Of a DNA stretch of 64,000 bases, positions 37,337-46,425 are shown in pieces. A model generated the notes under the pieces. The model saw only the letters and a list, made by a program, of their open reading frames with translations. It was not told the DNA's origin and made no database searches. Source of the stretch: CAYUVA01 sp964448115 [NCBI: uncultured bacterium] (GTDB taxonomy: Bacteria > CAYUVA01). Position 1 is the first letter of the stretch. Every line of letters starts with the position of its first letter. The stretch lies in assembly GCA_964448115.1 (NCBI GenBank), contig CAYUVA010000003.1:66078-130077 (forward strand), read 5' to 3'. Made by a program: the position numbers and the translations under genes.

Positions 37337-37365
37337 TTGACAAAATAAGGGAAAAGTCCTATATT
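37337..37365 (+). promoter_or_regulatory. Downstream candidate promoter of rpoD
   Basis: TTGACA (37337-37342), a 17-base spacer and TATATT (37360-37365). It is the closer match of the two and leaves a leader of about 210 bases. Confidence 0.6.
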
Positions 37366-37585
37366 ATAAAAGATTAAGGCGCTTGATGATCGATTTGGGA
37401 TTTAATGTAGGTGAAAATGAGGAAGGCAGTATTAAGCGAGGTGGTCATCTTTCATGATCTCGTGTCATCCTTTTGATATCATGTGGTCTGCTAAAAACTA
37501 CGGCAAGGCTTTGCCTGCTGATGAATCATATATTGGACATGGAAACAGAATCAAAACCTATCTTAAATAGTAGGAGGTCTTATAT

Positions 37586-39325
37586 ATGGGCGACAATGGC
37601 AAACTTCCAGCCATTGATAAGCTGATCGCACAAGGCAGCAAGAAGGGCTATCTTACCTATCAAGAGATAGACAAGATCCTTCCTAAAAATGTCAACTCTG
37701 ATATCACGATAGACGATGTATTGATCAGATTAGCCAACAATGGATTCGATCTTATCGATGCGGCTCATGAGGCAGCCTATCGGAGGAAGCAGAAGCTAAA
37801 GGGTGATGAGGATGCAGATAAATCCCTGGCTAGCACCAAAAAAGGTACCGATCCGCTTCGCGCCTACTTCAAAGAGATGGGCACGGTTCCACTTCTCTCC
37901 CGTGATGGTGAGATCGAGATCGCCAAGAGGATCGAGGAAGGAAAGAGGGCAGCCTTCCACGCATTGCTCAATACACCTATGGCGCTTCGTGAGATCGTGA
38001 TGCTTAAAAATAAGCTGGTAGCTGGCAAGATCTTGATTACAGATGTGGTTACAAGCATCCCGGAGGATGATGAATTCGATGCAGCAGCTAAGGCTAAGGA
38101 GCTTATTGAGATTGGAGAAGCGGTTGAGAAACTACTGCTCGATATAACCGGCGCCATGGAGGCAAAAGCAAGAGATGATATCTCATCAGATGAAATCGAG
38201 CAGCTCGACAAGTTCATCGAGGAAAAGAAGAATACAGCAGCTCAGAAGTTGATGGAGCTAAACCTGGGATCGATCATCTGCGATAAGCTCTCAATGAAGA
38301 TCTCCACGCAATGGTCAAGGGCTAAATCCGCAAAGAACGAGCTAGCCGAGATAGAGCAGAGAACCGGCATGTGCATCGCCAAGATATTGCACCTCTGCGA
38401 GAAGTATCAGGATATCAGACCAGAAGATATGGCGAGCATATCATCGAGTGGAACTTTTGGGGTAAACATAGACCTGCCTGAACTAAAACGCAGCATCAAA
38501 AACGCGAAAAAGAAGCTCAAAAGGATAGAACAGGAGGTCGGCTGTAGTTGTGAAGAACTTGAGCAGATCGTTCGCAATATGCAAGAGGGTATTGAAAGTG
38601 CCGAGCAAGCCAAGGCTGAACTTACCGAAGCTAATCTAAGGCTTGTTGTCTCTATTGCCAAGAAGTACACCAACAGAGGATTGCAGCTTTCTGACCTCAT
38701 CCAAGAGGGCAATATCGGACTGATGCGGGCAGTGGAGAAATTCGAGTACCGCCGGGGATACAAGTTCTCAACCTATGCTACCTGGTGGATCAGACAAGCT
38801 ATTACCAGAGCTATCGCAGACCAGGGAAGAACCATACGCATCCCGGTACACATGATCGAGACCATAAACAAGATGATCAAAAGCTCAAGGCACCTGGTGC
38901 AGGAAATGGGGAGAGAGCCTACCTGCGAGGAGATCGCAGAGAAGATGTGCATGCCAGTGGAGAAGGTGCGCATGGTATTCAAGATGAGCCAGGAGCCTAT
39001 ATCGCTGGAAACACCCATCGGCGAAGAAGAAGACAGCCAGCTCGGCGATTTCATCGAGGACAAATCGGTAACCTCTCCAACCGATGAGGTGATATATATC
39101 AACCTTAAAGACCAGATGGACTCTGTGCTATCTACCCTGACTCCCCGAGAGGAACAGGTGCTCCGTATGCGCTTCGGTATCGGTTCAGGGTATCAACACA
39201 CCCTGGAGGAAGTCGGCGCACACTTCCATGTTACCAGGGAGCGTATCCGCCAGATCGAGGCAAAGGCGCTGAAAAAATTGCGACATCCTACCAGAAGAGA
39301 CAAGCTAAAGAATTTCTATAGCTGA
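37586..39325 (+). CDS. rpoD: Primary sigma factor RpoD (sigma-70)
   Basis: Housekeeping sigma factor that directs RNA polymerase to -35/-10 promoters. 579 residues. Region 1.1 is at about 8-60 ([14 protein letters not shown]), region 1.2 at about 92-125 ([31 protein letters not shown] split), then a non-conserved acidic segment, region 2 at about 345-415 ([30 protein letters not shown]), region 3, and region 4 with the helix-turn-helix [20 protein letters not shown] close to the end. AGGAGG lies nine bases upstream of the ATG. dnaG and rpsU are not adjacent. Confidence 0.97.
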   Translation: MGDNGKLPAIDKLIAQGSKKGYLTYQEIDKILPKNVNSDITIDDVLIRLANNGFDLIDAAHEAAYRRKQKLKGDEDADKSLASTKKGTDPLRAYFKEMGTVPLLSRDGEIEIAKRIEEGKRAAFHALLNTPMALREIVMLKNKLVAGKILITDVVTSIPEDDEFDAAAKAKELIEIGEAVEKLLLDITGAMEAKARDDISSDEIEQLDKFIEEKKNTAAQKLMELNLGSIICDKLSMKISTQWSRAKSAKNELAEIEQRTGMCIAKILHLCEKYQDIRPEDMASISSSGTFGVNIDLPELKRSIKNAKKKLKRIEQEVGCSCEELEQIVRNMQEGIESAEQAKAELTEANLRLVVSIAKKYTNRGLQLSDLIQEGNIGLMRAVEKFEYRRGYKFSTYATWWIRQAITRAIADQGRTIRIPVHMIETINKMIKSSRHLVQEMGREPTCEEIAEKMCMPVEKVRMVFKMSQEPISLETPIGEEEDSQLGDFIEDKSVTSPTDEVIYINLKDQMDSVLSTLTPREEQVLRMRFGIGSGYQHTLEEVGAHFHVTRERIRQIEAKALKKLRHPTRRDKLKNFYS

Positions 39326-39513
39326 TTCAACAGCTTCAATATAAAAAGGGATAAAGCAATTACTCGGACATCAATCTCGGTACTTGAGATCTACGGGATT
39401 ATATGGCTGCTCACGATACTTTCCTAATTATAAAGATAATCTGTCACTTTTTAAGGGAATATTGCTAAAATATAAATATTTTTTTAGAAAAATGAAACTA
39501 TCTTCTATTTTTT

Positions 39514-40701
39514 CTAGTCCTCATCATCGAGGATATCATCGAGATCGTCTGCTGAAAGCTCCTCGAGGTCATCTTCAGTTGAGTCGCCCTTACCGCTTTT
39601 TTTCTTTGCTCTTGAGCCACTAGGATTATTGCTTGCGGCGGCGGGTTGAGGGTTGCTCTTCTTCGATTCCTCTGGGGTTATGACACACTCGATCTCAAGC
39701 TTAAGATGAATGCCGATATCCTTAAGCGATTCATCCTTTCGTACCAAGATGGGGATCACGACCTTATGCTGAACCTCTTTGATATAAGCCGGTTTGCCTG
39801 CTGCCTTGGCTAATGGGATATCAACCTTAGCTTTTGCTGCTGGTTTCTCTGCTTCAGTTTCCTCCAACTCCTCATCGAGGTCGATCTCTTCCTCATAATC
39901 CTCTGCTTGTTGTTTTTCAGCCTCCGATTCTTCCCCATCAAATTCGCTCAGGTCGATATCGTCTATATCGAAATCGTCTTCTTTTAGTTCCTCTCCCTCT
40001 TGTTCAGCGAACTCAGACGCTATTCTGTCAAGCTCCTCATCGCTTATATCCTCATCGACAGCGAACTCGACATCCTCTTCCTCAACCTCTTCTTCCTCTT
40101 CTTCCTCGATCTCTCCGGTTTTTTTCTTAAGCGCGATAAGGGTTAGCTTAGAGATCTCCTTCAATGTCTCCAGGACACCCACGCCTTTAGTAGCTATCGC
40201 CTCGAAGTATGGAACATTCGATTGGTTAATATGATCATTAAGTTCTTCCACGGGCAGGATATTGGGCAGGTCTCTTTTATTGTACTGTATCACCCAAGGA
40301 AGCTCATCAAGGGACATATTAAGCTCAGCCAGGTTCTCCTGTAGATTCTCTAGGCTTTCGATATTCGCATCGAGCATCGCCTCCTGGCTATCGGCGACAA
40401 ATACAATGGCATCAGCGCCCTTTAAAACCAGCTTCCTAGTTGAATTGTAGAACACCTGTCCAGGAACGGTGTACAACTGAAATCTGGTCTTGAATCCACC
40501 TATATTGCCCAGGTGGATAGGAAGCAGATCGAAGAAAAGCGTTCTGTCGGTCTCAGTGGCAAGAGAAACCAGTTCCCCTCTCGTGGAGGGATTCATGACT
40601 CTATGTATCTGCTGGAGATTCGTGGTCTTGCCACATAAGCCAGGACCGTAGTAAACGATCTTGGCGTTCATTTCCATGGTGGCATAGTTGAAAAAAACCA
40701 T
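39514..40701 (-). CDS. MglA-type small GTPase with long acidic C-terminal extension
   Basis: 395 residues. Residues 1-195 are an MglA/gliding-type GTPase: P-loop GPGLCGKT (19-26), switch II region TVPGQVFYN and NKRD base recognition. In Myxococcus such GTPases set cell polarity and motility. From about residue 200 the chain turns into a very acidic low-complexity region (runs of six Glu, many Asp), then a short ordered stretch (HKVVIPILVRKDESLKDIG) and a Ser/Lys/Asp tail. The partner GAP MglB (a roadblock protein) is not in the window. ATG 40701 follows AAGGG by six bases. It is 104 bases downstream of the DUF1844 gene. Confidence 0.85.
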   Translation of the reverse strand: MVFFNYATMEMNAKIVYYGPGLCGKTTNLQQIHRVMNPSTRGELVSLATETDRTLFFDLLPIHLGNIGGFKTRFQLYTVPGQVFYNSTRKLVLKGADAIVFVADSQEAMLDANIESLENLQENLAELNMSLDELPWVIQYNKRDLPNILPVEELNDHINQSNVPYFEAIATKGVGVLETLKEISKLTLIALKKKTGEIEEEEEEEVEEEDVEFAVDEDISDEELDRIASEFAEQEGEELKEDDFDIDDIDLSEFDGEESEAEKQQAEDYEEEIDLDEELEETEAEKPAAKAKVDIPLAKAAGKPAYIKEVQHKVVIPILVRKDESLKDIGIHLKLEIECVITPEESKKSNPQPAAASNNPSGSRAKKKSGKGDSTEDDLEELSADDLDDILDDED

Positions 40702-40805
40702 TACTTTCCCTTACCTTGCTAGGATCACTTTGTCCATAAAACTACACCGCAGTTTTTATTATTATCATCGATTGGACTACAAGTCAATAGCATATTTTAC
40801 TCTTT

Positions 40806-41234
40806 CTAGCCACCATTGCGCTCGTCTTTCTCCCGGCTGGTTTCTTTGGAGCTTGGCTGTTTGTCACCTGGTTGCTTTTCTGCTGTCTCTTGTTGCTCGA
40901 TATTATCTTTGTTTCTATTATCAGTCGGCTCTTTTGAGGGGCGCTTTGCCTGCTCGGAGTCCACCTTCAGCTCGTTTATATATGTTAATCTGAGGTTTGT
41001 CAGATTCCCTTTTAACAGTTTTTCCTCCTCATCGGATAGATTGCCCTTGGTCTTAGTCTCAAGCATCTCCATCATATCAATGGTGTATCTTGCTCTATCG
41101 AGGTCTCGAACTATCTCTTGGCTTTCGGGATGCTTAAGCTTGCCCAAGCTTATCATGGCAGAATAGTATAGGTCGAGCACCAGGGTAACAAACAAGCCGG
41201 ACTGAATATCGCTTTGCTGTTTTTGTTCATCCAT
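40806..41234 (-). CDS. DUF1844 family protein
   Basis: 142 residues from ATG 41234, which has GGGAGAG six bases upstream. The first ~90 residues match DUF1844: SGLFVTLVLDLYYSAMISLGKLKHPES, then DLDRARYTIDMMEMLETKTKGNLSDEE and NLRLTYINEL. The remainder is low-complexity Lys/Glu/Gln/Pro/Ser. DUF1844 proteins are small, predicted helical and without known function; they are conserved in deltaproteobacteria, planctomycetes and related groups. It lies just upstream of the MglA-like gene on the same strand, so the two may be co-expressed. Confidence 0.85.
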   Translation of the reverse strand: MDEQKQQSDIQSGLFVTLVLDLYYSAMISLGKLKHPESQEIVRDLDRARYTIDMMEMLETKTKGNLSDEEEKLLKGNLTNLRLTYINELKVDSEQAKRPSKEPTDNRNKDNIEQQETAEKQPGDKQPSSKETSREKDERNGG

Positions 41235-41353
41235 GTTCATCTCTCCCAATACTCATTCTCTGTTCGATACCATCTTATTATCACCTGAAAATTAGTAATA
41301 GTCAAACTGGAGTTAATGCTCGATGAATAATTATCCCTCTTTGCTTAATATGC

Positions 41354-41382
41354 TTGGATAAATAGGTAATAGGATATATAAT
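41354..41382 (+). promoter_or_regulatory. Sigma-70 promoter of the sensor-kinase cluster
   Basis: TTGGAT (41354-41359), a 17-base spacer and a perfect TATAAT (41377-41382). The leader to the kinase start is about 65 bases. Confidence 0.55.
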
Positions 41383-41451
41383 ATTTTTGACTGGATGTGT
41401 AAGGTCCTTTGTTAAAAAGGATCATCTATCATCTTTCTGGAAGCAATAGCA

Positions 41452-43257
41452 ATGAAAAAGCAAGGGATGGCTGAAAGATTCAAGTTCAAGCCGACTGAGA
41501 AACCAAGGGAATCGAAAGGTCAGCTCAGCGAGGCTAACCTCAAAGCCGGCATCAAGATGATTATGGTCTTGCGCGTTGTAATCACAATTACCCTTTTGTT
41601 CGGTTTAGTGCTTTTCATTCATATCAATCCGACCTACCAGATCTCGTTTTTCCCTTTTTACATATTTCTTATAATCTTTTCCCTGACCTTGTTATATGGA
41701 CTACTATTGGATTTCCGGGTCAATCTGGTTGTGGTTGCTATAATTCAACTAATCATCGATACTGTTTTAATAACTATTCTTGTCTATGCTACTGGTGGTT
41801 TAGAGAGCATTTGTTCGATATTGTATATAATAATCATCATCGAAGCCAGCTTTTTGTTAGGTCCCAGAAGCGCTTATGGTTTTGCCAGCCTTAGTTTTAT
41901 AGGCTTCGGATTTATCATCGATACTCAACACTTGGGGATACTGAACCCACCGGTAATCTTCGATTTCGCAGCCAGGGAATCCACCTGGTATAATGTCGCC
42001 TATAAGCTAATGACTAATTTCGTCGCTTTTTACGCCAGCGCATACCTGAGTAATTATATAGCTCGAAGATTCAGATCTACCTGGATTGAGCTTGAGGAGA
42101 AGAAAAAAACCTACGAAAAGCTGCAATCCTTCAATCAAGAGATCTTGAACAACATAAACAGCGGCATCATTACTATAGACTCTAACGGCAAAGTAATTTA
42201 TGCGAATCCCACAGCAATTAAGCTGTTAAATATCGATATGTTTGATTCCGAGGATCTCTTCATTGAGCAAATATTCAAGGATAAAAGCGATCAGATAAAC
42301 GAACAGATCCGCAAAGCAGTGCACGACCAGGGCTTCTATGAAAACTGGTTCAAGCTCGATAATGATACGAGCAAATATTTAAGCTTCTTGTTTTCACCCT
42401 TCCCTAGCCAGGTCATCGATGAAGCCAAGGTCTTGTGTATCTTCAATGATTTCACCCGTCTCAAGGAGCTTCAGGAACAAATGCACAAGCGGGAGCAGCT
42501 AGCCGCCATCGGAGAGATGGGTGCTGGGATCGCTCATGAGATTAGAAATCCTCTCGGCTCCATCACCGGCTCCATAGAGGTTCTCGCCTCGGAGCTTAAC
42601 TTGAACGAGCTTAATAAGCGGCTCATGGATATAGTACTTAGAGAATCCAAGCGGCTTAACAACCTGGTGGAGGCATTCTTGCGCTTTGCCAGGCCGGCAC
42701 CGCTTACATTTATCGATATAAATCTATGCACCATCCTAAGAGAGATCAAAGAGCTGATACTCAACGATAAAAGCTATCCACAAAACGTGGAGATAGTTCT
42801 CGATTTCGGGGACAAGGAGACATATATCTGGGCTGATTCAGAGCAGATCAGACAAGTCTTTTGGAACCTATGCACAAATGCTATGGATGCGATGCCAAAC
42901 GGTGGGAAACTGACCATCGTTCTCAGATCCTTCAAGGATGTTCAACCAATAAACGAAGTCAATGGTGTCCGATTCGAGAAACCAGCGTTCAATGGCGATC
43001 TTGTTGCGATTGCCTTCATTGATACAGGTTCAGGAATCGAGGCAGACCGGATACCAAAGGTATTCCTGCCTTTTCATAGCCAAAGAAGCGGTGGACTGGG
43101 ATTGGGACTTGCCATTGCTAATCGGATAGTAAACCAGCATGGTGGAGAGATCCGCGTCAATTCGCAACCCGGAAAGGGAAGCGTATTCACCGTCTATCTA
43201 CCAAAGAGACTCTATGCCTCAGTGGCAAAGGAGTATAAGAATAGTTACTCGAAATAA
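41452..43257 (+). CDS. Membrane sensor histidine kinase, NtrB/PilS-like
   Basis: 601 residues. Six membrane helices lie between about 35 and 200, then a short coiled coil, a PAS domain (about 225-335, NSGIITIDSNGKVIYANP), HisKA with phospho-acceptor His362 in GIAHEIRNPLGS, and a HATPase domain with N-box NLCTNAMDAMP, G1 DTGSGIE and G2 GGLGLGLAIANR. The layout, six helices plus one cytoplasmic PAS, resembles PilS. All catalytic motifs are intact, so it should be active. No response regulator lies beside it. Nine bases after its stop begins a small lipoprotein cluster. Confidence 0.92.
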   Translation: MKKQGMAERFKFKPTEKPRESKGQLSEANLKAGIKMIMVLRVVITITLLFGLVLFIHINPTYQISFFPFYIFLIIFSLTLLYGLLLDFRVNLVVVAIIQLIIDTVLITILVYATGGLESICSILYIIIIIEASFLLGPRSAYGFASLSFIGFGFIIDTQHLGILNPPVIFDFAARESTWYNVAYKLMTNFVAFYASAYLSNYIARRFRSTWIELEEKKKTYEKLQSFNQEILNNINSGIITIDSNGKVIYANPTAIKLLNIDMFDSEDLFIEQIFKDKSDQINEQIRKAVHDQGFYENWFKLDNDTSKYLSFLFSPFPSQVIDEAKVLCIFNDFTRLKELQEQMHKREQLAAIGEMGAGIAHEIRNPLGSITGSIEVLASELNLNELNKRLMDIVLRESKRLNNLVEAFLRFARPAPLTFIDINLCTILREIKELILNDKSYPQNVEIVLDFGDKETYIWADSEQIRQVFWNLCTNAMDAMPNGGKLTIVLRSFKDVQPINEVNGVRFEKPAFNGDLVAIAFIDTGSGIEADRIPKVFLPFHSQRSGGLGLGLAIANRIVNQHGGEIRVNSQPGKGSVFTVYLPKRLYASVAKEYKNSYSK

Positions 43258-43284
43258 TAAAAACTGATGAAAGGGCATCTTGAC

Positions 43285-43515
43285 ATGAGAAAGCTAGTTG
43301 TATTTTTTCTTTTATTCATTTGGGCATTGCATCTTGGCGCCTGCGTTCAAGTCAATCCACTGCAGAGGGGATCGCTGGCTGATCCGATCATGAGCCCGGA
43401 TAGCCCGGAGGGTATTTTCTACGGTATTGACGGCTCGCTATTCCTTTTATTTGAGGACAGCGATCTCTATATCGAGGAGACCATTTCTGGAGGGGGGTGT
43501 CCTTTCTGTGGATAA
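43285..43515 (+). CDS. DUF4266 small lipoprotein
   Basis: About 77 residues from ATG 43285 (AAAGGG upstream); ATG 43267 is the alternative. A lipobox LGAC ends the signal peptide. The mature N-terminus CVQVNPLQRGSLADPIM is the DUF4266 signature, and the C-terminus is glycine/cysteine-rich (SGGGCPFCG), shorter than the usual Gly/Cys tail. DUF4266 genes are normally next to DUF3570 genes, as here: the next gene overlaps by eight bases. The function is not known; the Cys-rich end suggests metal or redox chemistry, which is inference. Confidence 0.8.
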   Translation: MRKLVVFFLLFIWALHLGACVQVNPLQRGSLADPIMSPDSPEGIFYGIDGSLFLLFEDSDLYIEETISGGGCPFCG

Positions 43516-44554
43516 AATGAAAACTCTCATCAGAATAATTCTTGTCTTCATTATTATGTTCCCCATACCCTGTATGGCTATAGGTGAGCACTTGCAGGTC
43601 TATTATGGCTGGTTCAAGGATACTGACCGCGATGAGCTGCAGGCAACTTTTATTTCCTTCTTAGGGAATATTGGTCTCCTTGGAACCTATCGGTTCTCCT
43701 ACAGTTATAACGACTACCTGGAGCGCTTCTCCAAGGGCGCATTCGAGGGATTTACCTCCAGTCATATCAATAACTTCTCGGTGGCTCTCGATTACCCGAT
43801 CGTGAGATACTTAAAACTACAAGGCAGTTTTTATAGGCTGGAATCGAACGACTATGGGGCTAATACTTACTCTCTTGGAGTTACCCTGGAGCTTAATAAT
43901 AAAAATACTGGCTTGACGCTCAAGTACACGCGCATGGACACAAATCTTTACACGACATTCGACAGGATACCAGGCAGAAGATTGGGAGATGTATTGGATA
44001 GGGACTGGCTCTTTGCACAGGGATTAACCTTTGGTTATATGCAGGTTCTTTCTACGAGGTTTTTCTTCAATATCTCCTTCACTGGCGCAACTCAGACCGA
44101 TCAACCGGATGCTTATGCTGCTGCCCTGCAACTCCGCAAGTACTTCGATACTCGCACAGCAATCCACCTGGATTATCGCTACTTCAACAACATGGAGGAC
44201 TACTTTGAGATGGGCACGCAAAGATATAAATTCGAGGTGGATTCAAACGCATTGGACCTGAAGGTACTGCAATACTTAGGAGATTATACCATGCTCACCG
44301 CACGCTATCGGTTATACGAGGAAAATAAGGTCGAGGGCGCGCAGACCGTAACCGGGCTGAAAAAGGGAGGGGACTCCCAGATGTACGGGGTTAAGGTAAG
44401 CAGAGACATCATACCTGGGCTGCTCGAGCACCTGTTTTCACAAAGCGGAGCCTTTGATAAGATAAATCTTCATCTCAAGTATGACCATTATTTTAATGAG
44501 CAAGGATTTTGCTGCGATTCTTACCTGCTCGGATTCGACTTTTCTTTTCTGTAG
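43508..44554 (+). CDS. DUF3570-type outer-membrane beta-barrel protein
   Basis: 348 residues from GTG 43508, which has a GGAGGGG stretch ten bases upstream; ATG 43517 is the alternative. A signal peptide (ending PCMAIG) precedes a long series of alternating beta strands and turns: HLQVYYGWFKDTDRDEL, SYSYNDYL, ISFTGATQTDQPDAYAA, TAIHLDYRYFNN and a final aromatic Phe-Ser-Phe-Leu. This is the pattern of a large outer-membrane barrel. Its position directly behind DUF4266 supports DUF3570. The thioredoxin and ApbE genes that often accompany the pair are missing. Confidence 0.75.
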   Translation: MDKMKTLIRIILVFIIMFPIPCMAIGEHLQVYYGWFKDTDRDELQATFISFLGNIGLLGTYRFSYSYNDYLERFSKGAFEGFTSSHINNFSVALDYPIVRYLKLQGSFYRLESNDYGANTYSLGVTLELNNKNTGLTLKYTRMDTNLYTTFDRIPGRRLGDVLDRDWLFAQGLTFGYMQVLSTRFFFNISFTGATQTDQPDAYAAALQLRKYFDTRTAIHLDYRYFNNMEDYFEMGTQRYKFEVDSNALDLKVLQYLGDYTMLTARYRLYEENKVEGAQTVTGLKKGGDSQMYGVKVSRDIIPGLLEHLFSQSGAFDKINLHLKYDHYFNEQGFCCDSYLLGFDFSFL

Positions 44555-44584
44555 ATATATGGAGCTTATATCAACCAAGCTGCT

Positions 44585-45118
44585 ATGTTCCACCTGAGCA
44601 ATATAAAGTATTCCATTGTCGCCTTAATTACCCTGGCATTTCTTGCGATCTCTTGTCTAAGCCCCAATAATAAAGGAAAGCCTAATGACAAGTTTTATGG
44701 CTTTAAGATACTCCAACACGAGACCCCTAGAGTCTGTGTAGCCGGCACCTCTAACCTAATACCAGTGTTAATACAAAATACCGGCAGCGCCACCTGGAAT
44801 GGTTACGGTTCTGTACAGTTCAGCTACCATGTCTATGATAAGCAGTCGAGGCAATACCTGTGGGACGGACCGAGAACCCCTATACTACATCCAGTCAAAC
44901 CGGGTGAGATCTGTTACCTGGATGCAAAACTTGAAACGCCGATCACACCCGGGGAATACATTATCGAGTATGACCTGGTGCTGGAGCCGCTCAGTTGGTT
45001 CAAGATGCATGGCAACCAAACCCTAGAAGTGTCTATAAAAGTGATCAAGCTAGTAGATAAACAACCAGAAAAACTGGCGCCGATCGATGATCTACCTCGC
45101 TCGGAGGAGAGGGAATGA
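44585..45118 (+). CDS. Ig-like-domain lipoprotein
   Basis: 177 residues. A signal peptide is followed by a probable lipoprotein cysteine (AISC). Residues about 50-155 form a beta-sandwich with the motif series LIPVLIQNTGSATWNG, VQFSYHVYD, LWDGPRTPI, PGEICYLDAKLETPITPG and YDLVLEPLSWF. The same Trp-Asp-Gly...Arg-Thr and Asp-Leu-Val...Trp-Phe layout occurs as an accessory domain in many glycan-related and secreted proteins, of unproved function. It shares four bases (ATGA) with the next gene, so translation is coupled. Confidence 0.7.
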   Translation: MFHLSNIKYSIVALITLAFLAISCLSPNNKGKPNDKFYGFKILQHETPRVCVAGTSNLIPVLIQNTGSATWNGYGSVQFSYHVYDKQSRQYLWDGPRTPILHPVKPGEICYLDAKLETPITPGEYIIEYDLVLEPLSWFKMHGNQTLEVSIKVIKLVDKQPEKLAPIDDLPRSEERE

Positions 45119-46425
45119 ACCCGACCTTCAAGCCGCCTCGCATCATCGGTGTCAAGCCAACATCAGAGGCAAGCAGGCTTGGTATCAAGAAGAATTATCG
45201 GCTCTCTGCGGTTAACGAGCGCGAGGTTACCGATCAACTCGATTTTCGCTTTCATGCCTGCGAGGGTATCTACTCGATTACAGTAGTTGAGACAAGCGGT
45301 GAGCAAATCAAATATTATCTGGATGGTATAGAGCCCGATGAGCTGGGCATCGAGTTAGAGCCACTTAAGCCAATGAGATGTAAAAATAAGTGCATCTTTT
45401 GTTTCTGTGACCAGAATCACCCCAAGGCGAGAAAATCTCTAAGGTTCAAAGACGAGGACTATAGGTATTCTTTTTTAGAGGGCAATTTCGTTACCCTATC
45501 CCATATAACCGATGCGCAGCTAGACAAAATCATCGAGCATAGACTTTCACCATTATATATTTCGGTACATGCTATTGATAAAGCATTAAGAGATATGATG
45601 CTCGGAATCCCTTCTCCCAGAGACATCAAGGAGGTAATCGATCTGTTAGCCAGCGGGAATATCAAGATGCATACCCAGATCGTCCTCTGCCCGGGTATAA
45701 ACGACGGACAGCATCTCGTTGAGACTATAGAGTGGTTAGCCCAGAGATTCCCGCAGGTACGCTCCATCGGCATCGTTCCTGTGGGGCTTACAAGGTTCCG
45801 AGATCCCAAGAGCCATATCAAGCCTGTAACGCCACTGTATGCGAAAATGCTGGTAAATGATATTCGATCCTTGCAGGATAGCTTTTCAGCATCTCTCCAA
45901 AATCCGCTTGTTTTTCTATCCGACGAGTGGTACCTGCAAAGCGGTATCGAGTTACCACCTGATGAGCATTATCATGACTACCCGCAGCTCGAAAACGGGA
46001 TCGGCATGGTGAGATCCTTTATCGAGGACTGGAAGAAAGCATTGCCTGTGGCTTTAAGAAAAGCCAGTACAAGGTTGGCAAAATATATACTGGTAACTGG
46101 GGATCTATTCTACCCGATATTGAGGGATCTGATCTCAGGAATGGCTGGTAATGCCAAGCAGATGATCGAGGTTTTGCCAGTGAAGAATCGCTATCTTGGT
46201 GAGTCGGTAACCGTTGCTGGACTGCTCGCCGGTCAGGACATTGCCGATGCGCTATCTTCCTGCGACTATGAAGGCATAGCCTTAATTCCCCCCGACGCAT
46301 ACAACTTGCAACTAAACGCCTTCATTGATGATATGTCCCTCAGAGAGCTAGGCTCCCTCATTGGCAGAAAGGTCAAGGTTGCATCTGAAGAACCATCTGA
46401 TCTGCTTTCAGAGATTGTAGGCTAA
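45115..46425 (+). CDS. PDZ-radical SAM protein, DUF512 family
   Basis: 436 residues, cytoplasmic. An N-terminal PDZ-like domain (about 1-75, PPRIIGVKPTSEASRLGI) precedes a radical-SAM core with the cluster site CKNKCIFCFC (three ligand Cys plus an extra Cys), then FKDEDYRYSFLEGNFVTLSH, and the C-terminal DUF512 domain. The family is widespread in anaerobes; its substrate is unknown. In most members the residues after the cluster motif are VDQ; here they are CDQ, and the downstream KARKSLRF replaces GMRxSLY. A GGAGGAGAGGG sits just before the ATG. The stop overlaps the convergent gene by four bases. Confidence 0.9.
   Translation: MNPTFKPPRIIGVKPTSEASRLGIKKNYRLSAVNEREVTDQLDFRFHACEGIYSITVVETSGEQIKYYLDGIEPDELGIELEPLKPMRCKNKCIFCFCDQNHPKARKSLRFKDEDYRYSFLEGNFVTLSHITDAQLDKIIEHRLSPLYISVHAIDKALRDMMLGIPSPRDIKEVIDLLASGNIKMHTQIVLCPGINDGQHLVETIEWLAQRFPQVRSIGIVPVGLTRFRDPKSHIKPVTPLYAKMLVNDIRSLQDSFSASLQNPLVFLSDEWYLQSGIELPPDEHYHDYPQLENGIGMVRSFIEDWKKALPVALRKASTRLAKYILVTGDLFYPILRDLISGMAGNAKQMIEVLPVKNRYLGESVTVAGLLAGQDIADALSSCDYEGIALIPPDAYNLQLNAFIDDMSLRELGSLIGRKVKVASEEPSDLLSEIVG

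Larger units (their letters stand above)
37181..37585. other. Divergent intergenic region holding rpoD promoters
   Basis: Lies between the cytochrome gene (minus) and rpoD (plus). Two promoter candidates for rpoD are listed separately. The last ~200 bases form an rpoD leader with no small gene or known RNA that I could identify. Confidence 0.6.

Noticed and set aside
39326-39360. AGCTG/CAGCT stem after rpoD
   Set aside because: Five-base stem without a T-run. Too weak for an intrinsic terminator.
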